Shown here: positions 60,299 to 64,000 of the stretch, piece after piece
Numbering within the stretch: position 1 is the first letter of the stretch
Layout of the letters: each line of letters begins with the position of its first letter
Assembly (NCBI RefSeq): GCF_001746365.1
Contig: NZ_MJAJ01000010.1
Location: 102,474 to 166,473 of the forward strand
Direction: 5' to 3'
From: Streptomyces sp. LUP30
GTDB taxonomy: Bacteria; Actinomycetota; Actinomycetes; Streptomycetales; Streptomycetaceae
Length of the DNA: 64,000 bases
Notes under the pieces: model-generated
The model's input: the letters and a program-made list of their open reading frames with translations, nothing else
Told to the model about the DNA's origin: nothing
Databases searched by the model: none
Position numbers and translations under genes: made by a program

Positions 60299-62746
60299 AT
60301 GGCACAGGGCACGGTCCAGGTGACGCACACCGGCACATCGCGGTGGCGGCGCCGCACGGGTGAGTACGCATCGCTCGCCGCCGCCCTGGAGGCCGCGGCC
60401 GAGGGCGACGTCCTCACCATCGCTCCCGGCACCTACCGGGAGAACCTCGTCGTGGAGCGGTCGGTGACCCTGCGCGGTCCCGAGGGCTCCCCCGGATCCG
60501 TGCGCCTTGCTCCCGCGGACGGCGTGCCGCTGACCGTGCGGGCCTCGGCGGTGGTCCAGGACCTGCACGTGGAGGGCCAGGACGCGGCGGCGCCCGCGGT
60601 GCTCGTCGAGGAAGGCGCCCCGGAACTGCTGGACCTGCGGATCGTCACGCGGTCCTCGGCCGGAGTCGAGGTGCGCGGCGGCGCGCGGCCGACGGTCCGG
60701 CGGTGCACCGTCGACAACCCGGCCGGCATCGGCATCGCCGTGGTCGACGGCGGCGGCGGTGTCTTCGAGGAGTGCGAGATCGTCGCGGCCGGCCAGGCCG
60801 GCGTCGCCGTGCGCGGGGGCGCTCACCCCCGGCTGGAGCGCTGCCGGGTCCACCACGCCTCCGGCGCGGGCCTCAGCGCGACCGGCGACAACTCGGCGCT
60901 GGAGGCGGTGGGCTGCGAGGTCTACGAGATCCGGGGAAGCGGCGTCCAGGTGGCCGCCCGGGCCACCGCGCACCTCACCGACTGCGATGTGCACCGCACG
61001 ACCGCCGACGGCGTCACCCTCGACACGGACGCCGTGCTCACCCTGGCCGACTGCCGCATCCACGACATCCCGGAGAACGCGGTCGACCTGCGCTCGCGCT
61101 CCGTGCTGACGCTGACCCGCACGACGGTGCGTCAGTTCGGCCGCAACGGGTTGTCGGTGTGGGATCCGGGCACGCGGGTGGACGCCAACCAGTGCGAGAT
61201 CTTCGACAGCACCGGCGACTACCCGGCCGTCTGGGTCAGCGACGGCGCCACCGCCGTGCTCGAGGCCTGCCGGGTGCACGACGTGCCGGACGCCCTGTTC
61301 GTCCTCGACCGCGGCTCGCGCGCGGACGTCGTCGACAGCGACCTCTTCCAGGTGCGCAACACGGCCGTCTCGGTGAGCGACGGAGCGACGGCCCAGCTCG
61401 ACGACTGCCGGATCCGGGACGCGGCGACGGGCGCGTGGTTCCGCGACCACGGCAGCGGCGGCACCCTCGCCAACTGCACCGTGGACGCCACGCAGACCGG
61501 CGTGATCGTCACCAAGGGCGCCGACCCGACCGTGGAGCGCTGCACGGTCGACTCCCCCGCCGAGGCCGGGTTCTATGTGTCGGCCGGCGGCCGGGGCAGT
61601 TTCCTGAACTGCCGGGTGACCAACAGCGGGGGCTACGGCTTCCACGTGATAGACGGCGGTCGCACGACGCTGCGCAAGTGCCGTACGGAGCGCTGCGCGC
61701 GCGGCGGCTACGAGTTCGCGGACGCCGGGGCGGACACGGCGTCCGGTTCCGGGCCCTTGGTCGAGGACTGCAGCAGCGACGAGAGCGCGGGCGTGCGCAC
61801 GCCCGGTCTCTCCTCGGCGCCGGAGACTGCCGTGCAGACGACCGCCCAGTCGCCGGGGCTGCTCGGCATGATCCCCGAGCAGCGCGTCACCGCGCCGGAG
61901 CCGCTGCAGCCCGAGGGCGGGACGGGAACGTCGGTGCGGACCTCCAAGGACGTGCTCGGCGAACTGGACACCCTGGTGGGCCTGGAGAGCGTCAAGCGTG
62001 AGGTGCGCGCACTCATCGACATGATCGAGGTGGGCAGGCGCCGTCAGCAGGCGGGGCTCAAGGCCGCGTCCGTCAAGCGCCATCTGGTCTTCACGGGCTC
62101 CCCCGGCACCGGCAAGACGACGGTCGCGCGTCTGTACGGCGAGATCCTCGCCGCCCTCGACGTCCTGGAGAAGGGCCACCTGGTCGAGGTGTCCCGCGTC
62201 GACCTGGTCGGCGAGCACATCGGCTCCACGGCGATCCGCACCCAGGAGGCCTTTCAACGGGCCCACGGCGGGGTGCTGTTCATCGACGAGGCGTACGCGT
62301 TGTCGCCGGAGGACGCCGGCCGGGACTTCGGCAAGGAGGCCATCGACACCCTCGTCAAGCTGATGGAGGACCACCGGGACTCCGTCGTCGTGATCGTGGC
62401 GGGCTACACGGCGGAGATGGAACGGTTCCTGTCGGTCAACCCCGGGGTGGCGTCCCGGTTCTCACGGACGATCACCTTCGGCGACTACGGCCCCGGCGAA
62501 CTGCTGCGGATCGTGGAGCAGCAGGCCGAGGAGCACGAGTACCGGCTCGGTCCGAGCACCGCGGACGCCCTGCTGAAGTACTTCACGGAGCTCCCCAAGG
62601 GGCCCGCCTTCGGCAATGGACGCACCGCGCGCCAGACCTTCGAGGCGATGGTGGAGCGGCATGCGAGCCGGGTCGCGCAGGTGCGCGAGCCGACCAAGGA
62701 CGACCTGACGCTGCTGTACGCGGAGGACCTGCCCCAGCTGCCCTGA
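60299..62746 (+). CDS. right-handed beta-helix / AAA ATPase (CbxX/CfxQ-EccA type) fusion
   Basis: An 815-residue protein. Residues about 25-480 form a right-handed parallel beta-helix: repeated units of roughly 22-24 residues such as GVEVRGGARPTVRRCTVDNP, GVAVRGGAHPRLERCRVHHA and AVSVSDGATAQLDDCRIRDA with a cysteine in each rung. After a linker, residues about 530-815 are an AAA ATPase: VGLESVKREVRALIDMIEVG, Walker A GSPGTGKT (600-607), Walker B VLFIDEAY with Asp663, and NPGVASRFSRTI. The ATPase half resembles CbxX/CfxQ and the type VII factor EccA. Function of the fusion is unknown. ATG 60299; GAGGTGGGGG is somewhat distant. Confidence 0.88.
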   Translation: MAQGTVQVTHTGTSRWRRRTGEYASLAAALEAAAEGDVLTIAPGTYRENLVVERSVTLRGPEGSPGSVRLAPADGVPLTVRASAVVQDLHVEGQDAAAPAVLVEEGAPELLDLRIVTRSSAGVEVRGGARPTVRRCTVDNPAGIGIAVVDGGGGVFEECEIVAAGQAGVAVRGGAHPRLERCRVHHASGAGLSATGDNSALEAVGCEVYEIRGSGVQVAARATAHLTDCDVHRTTADGVTLDTDAVLTLADCRIHDIPENAVDLRSRSVLTLTRTTVRQFGRNGLSVWDPGTRVDANQCEIFDSTGDYPAVWVSDGATAVLEACRVHDVPDALFVLDRGSRADVVDSDLFQVRNTAVSVSDGATAQLDDCRIRDAATGAWFRDHGSGGTLANCTVDATQTGVIVTKGADPTVERCTVDSPAEAGFYVSAGGRGSFLNCRVTNSGGYGFHVIDGGRTTLRKCRTERCARGGYEFADAGADTASGSGPLVEDCSSDESAGVRTPGLSSAPETAVQTTAQSPGLLGMIPEQRVTAPEPLQPEGGTGTSVRTSKDVLGELDTLVGLESVKREVRALIDMIEVGRRRQQAGLKAASVKRHLVFTGSPGTGKTTVARLYGEILAALDVLEKGHLVEVSRVDLVGEHIGSTAIRTQEAFQRAHGGVLFIDEAYALSPEDAGRDFGKEAIDTLVKLMEDHRDSVVVIVAGYTAEMERFLSVNPGVASRFSRTITFGDYGPGELLRIVEQQAEEHEYRLGPSTADALLKYFTELPKGPAFGNGRTARQTFEAMVERHASRVAQVREPTKDDLTLLYAEDLPQLP

Positions 62747-62765
62747 CCGGCGCGCGCCGCCCCGC

Positions 62766-64000
62766 TCAGGTGCGCTGCACGGGAACCTGGGAGCGCAAGC
62801 GCCCCAGCAGCAGCTCGCGTTCCTCCGCGAACGCGGGGTCCGCCTGGTAGTCGGAGTGGCCGAGGACGGGGGCGGGCAACGGGTGTGCCGCGTCCCGGCC
62901 GTACGCCAGCGGGTCCGCGAGGGGCGGACGGTCGACCTGCGGGCCGCAGTGTTCGCCGGTCAGCCGGACCGGACCGCCGATGGGGTCGGTGAGCCGGTAC
63001 AGGTTGCGCCAGCAGGCGATGTCCTCGTGCAGCGCGGCGAGCGCGGCCGGGCCGAAGTGGGCCGGGAACCAGCGGCCGTAGAGACGCTCGATCGGAGAGC
63101 CGTAGGTGAGCAGGGCGACCCGTTTGCGGTCGGAGGGCTTGAGCTGCCAGGCCGCGGCGGCCGCCAGCACGCTGCCCTGGGAGTGGCCGGAGATGACCAG
63201 GCGGCCGCCGGTGGCACGCGTCCAGGTGGCCACCCGCCAGGTCAGGTCGGGCACCGCGCGCTCGGCGTAGCAGGGCGGGGCGAACGGGTGTGCGGCGCGC
63301 GGCCAGAAGGTGCCGACGTCCCAGAGGATGCCGATGGTGCGCCGCGCCGAGGCGTCCTTGTACGCGCGCCGGCCCCAGGTGACGAACAGGACGAAGCCGA
63401 GGCCGATGAGCCAGGAGCCCAGCGCTTGCGCGGTCTGCGCGGCGCCGTGCACGAAGGGCTGCGCAGACTCCGCGGCCCGGGCCGGTGTCCTGCCGGTGCC
63501 CAGGGCGCCGACGACGGCTCCCGCGCCGAGCAGCAGCGTCGCGGTGGAGACGACGGCGACGAGGAGGGGGCCGCGGTCGGTGAGGGCGGCCATCGCGCGG
63601 GCCCGGGCGATACGACGGGTGCGGGCGGGGTCGCCGTGCTCCACTCCGTACTCCTGGAGCACCTTGGCCTGCTCAGCCCGGGTGAGCAGCCAGGTCTGCC
63701 GGCCGAGCAGTCCGCACAGCACCAGCAGGACGGCGAGCAGCACGGGGATCATGGACGCCTGCCAGGTCAGCACCACCGGCGGTCCGTCGAGGCCGGTCCC
63801 GGTGCCGTCCAGCCAGTCCGACACACGCTGTGCGACGCCGCCGGACATCACCCCGCCCAGCGCGCAGGCGAGCATCGCGACGGCAGGGCCGCCGAGTCCG
63901 TGCAGCGCGCAGCGCTCCAGCCAGGCGACGGCGCTCCCCTCGGGCGGCCCCGCCGGGGGCGGCCCCGGCGTGCCGGTGCGGGGCGGGCCCGGGTCGGCGG
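62766..64000 (-). CDS. membrane-anchored alpha/beta-hydrolase-like protein (N-terminus outside window)
   Basis: The minus-strand frame stays open to the right edge: residues ...PPEGSAVAWLERCALHGLGG precede the first internal ATG at 63875, so the protein starts beyond the window. Visible are four hydrophobic spans (MLACALGGVMSGGVAQ, VLTWQASMIPVLLAVLLVLC, PLLVAVVSTATLLLGAGAVV, ALGSWLIGLGFVLFVTWG), then a cytosolic or external hydrolase-like domain with GGRLVISGHSQGSVLAAAAA (nucleophile elbow GHSQG), TYGSPIERLYGRWFPAHFG and a late GHSDYQ. Lipase or esterase activity is plausible. Convergent with the beta-helix/AAA gene. Confidence 0.8.
   Translation of the reverse strand, partial: ADPGPPRTGTPGPPPAGPPEGSAVAWLERCALHGLGGPAVAMLACALGGVMSGGVAQRVSDWLDGTGTGLDGPPVVLTWQASMIPVLLAVLLVLCGLLGRQTWLLTRAEQAKVLQEYGVEHGDPARTRRIARARAMAALTDRGPLLVAVVSTATLLLGAGAVVGALGTGRTPARAAESAQPFVHGAAQTAQALGSWLIGLGFVLFVTWGRRAYKDASARRTIGILWDVGTFWPRAAHPFAPPCYAERAVPDLTWRVATWTRATGGRLVISGHSQGSVLAAAAAWQLKPSDRKRVALLTYGSPIERLYGRWFPAHFGPAALAALHEDIACWRNLYRLTDPIGGPVRLTGEHCGPQVDRPPLADPLAYGRDAAHPLPAPVLGHSDYQADPAFAEERELLLGRLRSQVPVQRT

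Overview
The window is high-GC DNA with the GC-rich third positions, GTG starts and gene families of a Streptomyces (or very close actinomycete) chromosome. Many of its households are typical of the genus: proline-rich small proteins, DUF5707 and DUF6643 proteins, a sortase LAETG protein, TerD, HpnB-type glycosyltransferase and Lnt. Both edges cut genes: gnd on the left and a membrane esterase-like gene on the right.

1-2.2 kb holds the end of gnd, a proline-rich peptide, a small GNAT protein and panD. 2.3-12.3 kb is one long minus-strand organosulfur-scavenging locus. It starts with a good promoter, a SAM-IV riboswitch and then a cysteine-type leader peptide. These are followed by an amino-acid-type ABC transporter (permease, ATPase, lipoprotein), a GNAT protein, a second cysteine leader peptide, four luciferase-like flavin monooxygenases (two NtaA/DszA-type, MsnO8-type and SsuD-type), and decayed remnants of another luciferase-like gene and of an SfnB-type dehydrogenase. 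The order suggests uptake of a sulfur compound, then oxidative release of sulfite, with expression gated by SAM and by cysteine.

12.6-27.9 kb is an accessory zone: a cupin, an IS5-type transposase scar, an FKBP isomerase, a UvrA paralogue, a frameshifted quinone oxidoreductase with an esterase stub, and two HxlR regulators flanking an SRPBCC/F420 oxidoreductase pair. It also holds a TetR circuit in which five copies of one palindrome sit before tetR, an EmrB/QacA efflux gene and an SDR-hydrolase pair. A MerR regulator, a second, intact quinone oxidoreductase and a DUF5707 secreted protein close the zone.

28.2-40.9 kb is a single 4,250-residue megasynthase that I read as FAAL-ACP-KS-AT-KR-ACP-C-A-PCP-C followed by an unusual C-terminal domain resembling cyanobacterial acyl-ACP reductase but lacking the expected cysteine. 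It would load a fatty acid, extend it once with malonate to a beta-hydroxyacyl chain, add one amino acid and release the product by a route other than a thioesterase or standard R domain. No dedicated regulator, exporter or phosphopantetheinyl transferase is beside it.

41-64 kb returns to chromosomal content: an LAETG surface protein, a CYTH-like protein, a protealysin-type M4 peptidase next to its likely emfourin inhibitor, a probable 3-hydroxybutyrate uptake/regulation/oxidation set (MHS transporter, GAF-PucR regulator, dehydrogenase), then NUDIX, Lnt, an O-antigen-ligase-like protein, a PH-like membrane protein, a racemase, HpnB-type glycosyltransferase, tandem TerD, DUF6643, MOSC, an Rv1733c-like protein and a beta-helix/AAA ATPase fusion. 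A recurring layout, a -10-like hexamer 6-7 nt before the start codon, suggests that many of these genes are leaderless. No tRNA, rRNA, CRISPR array or intact insertion sequence was seen.
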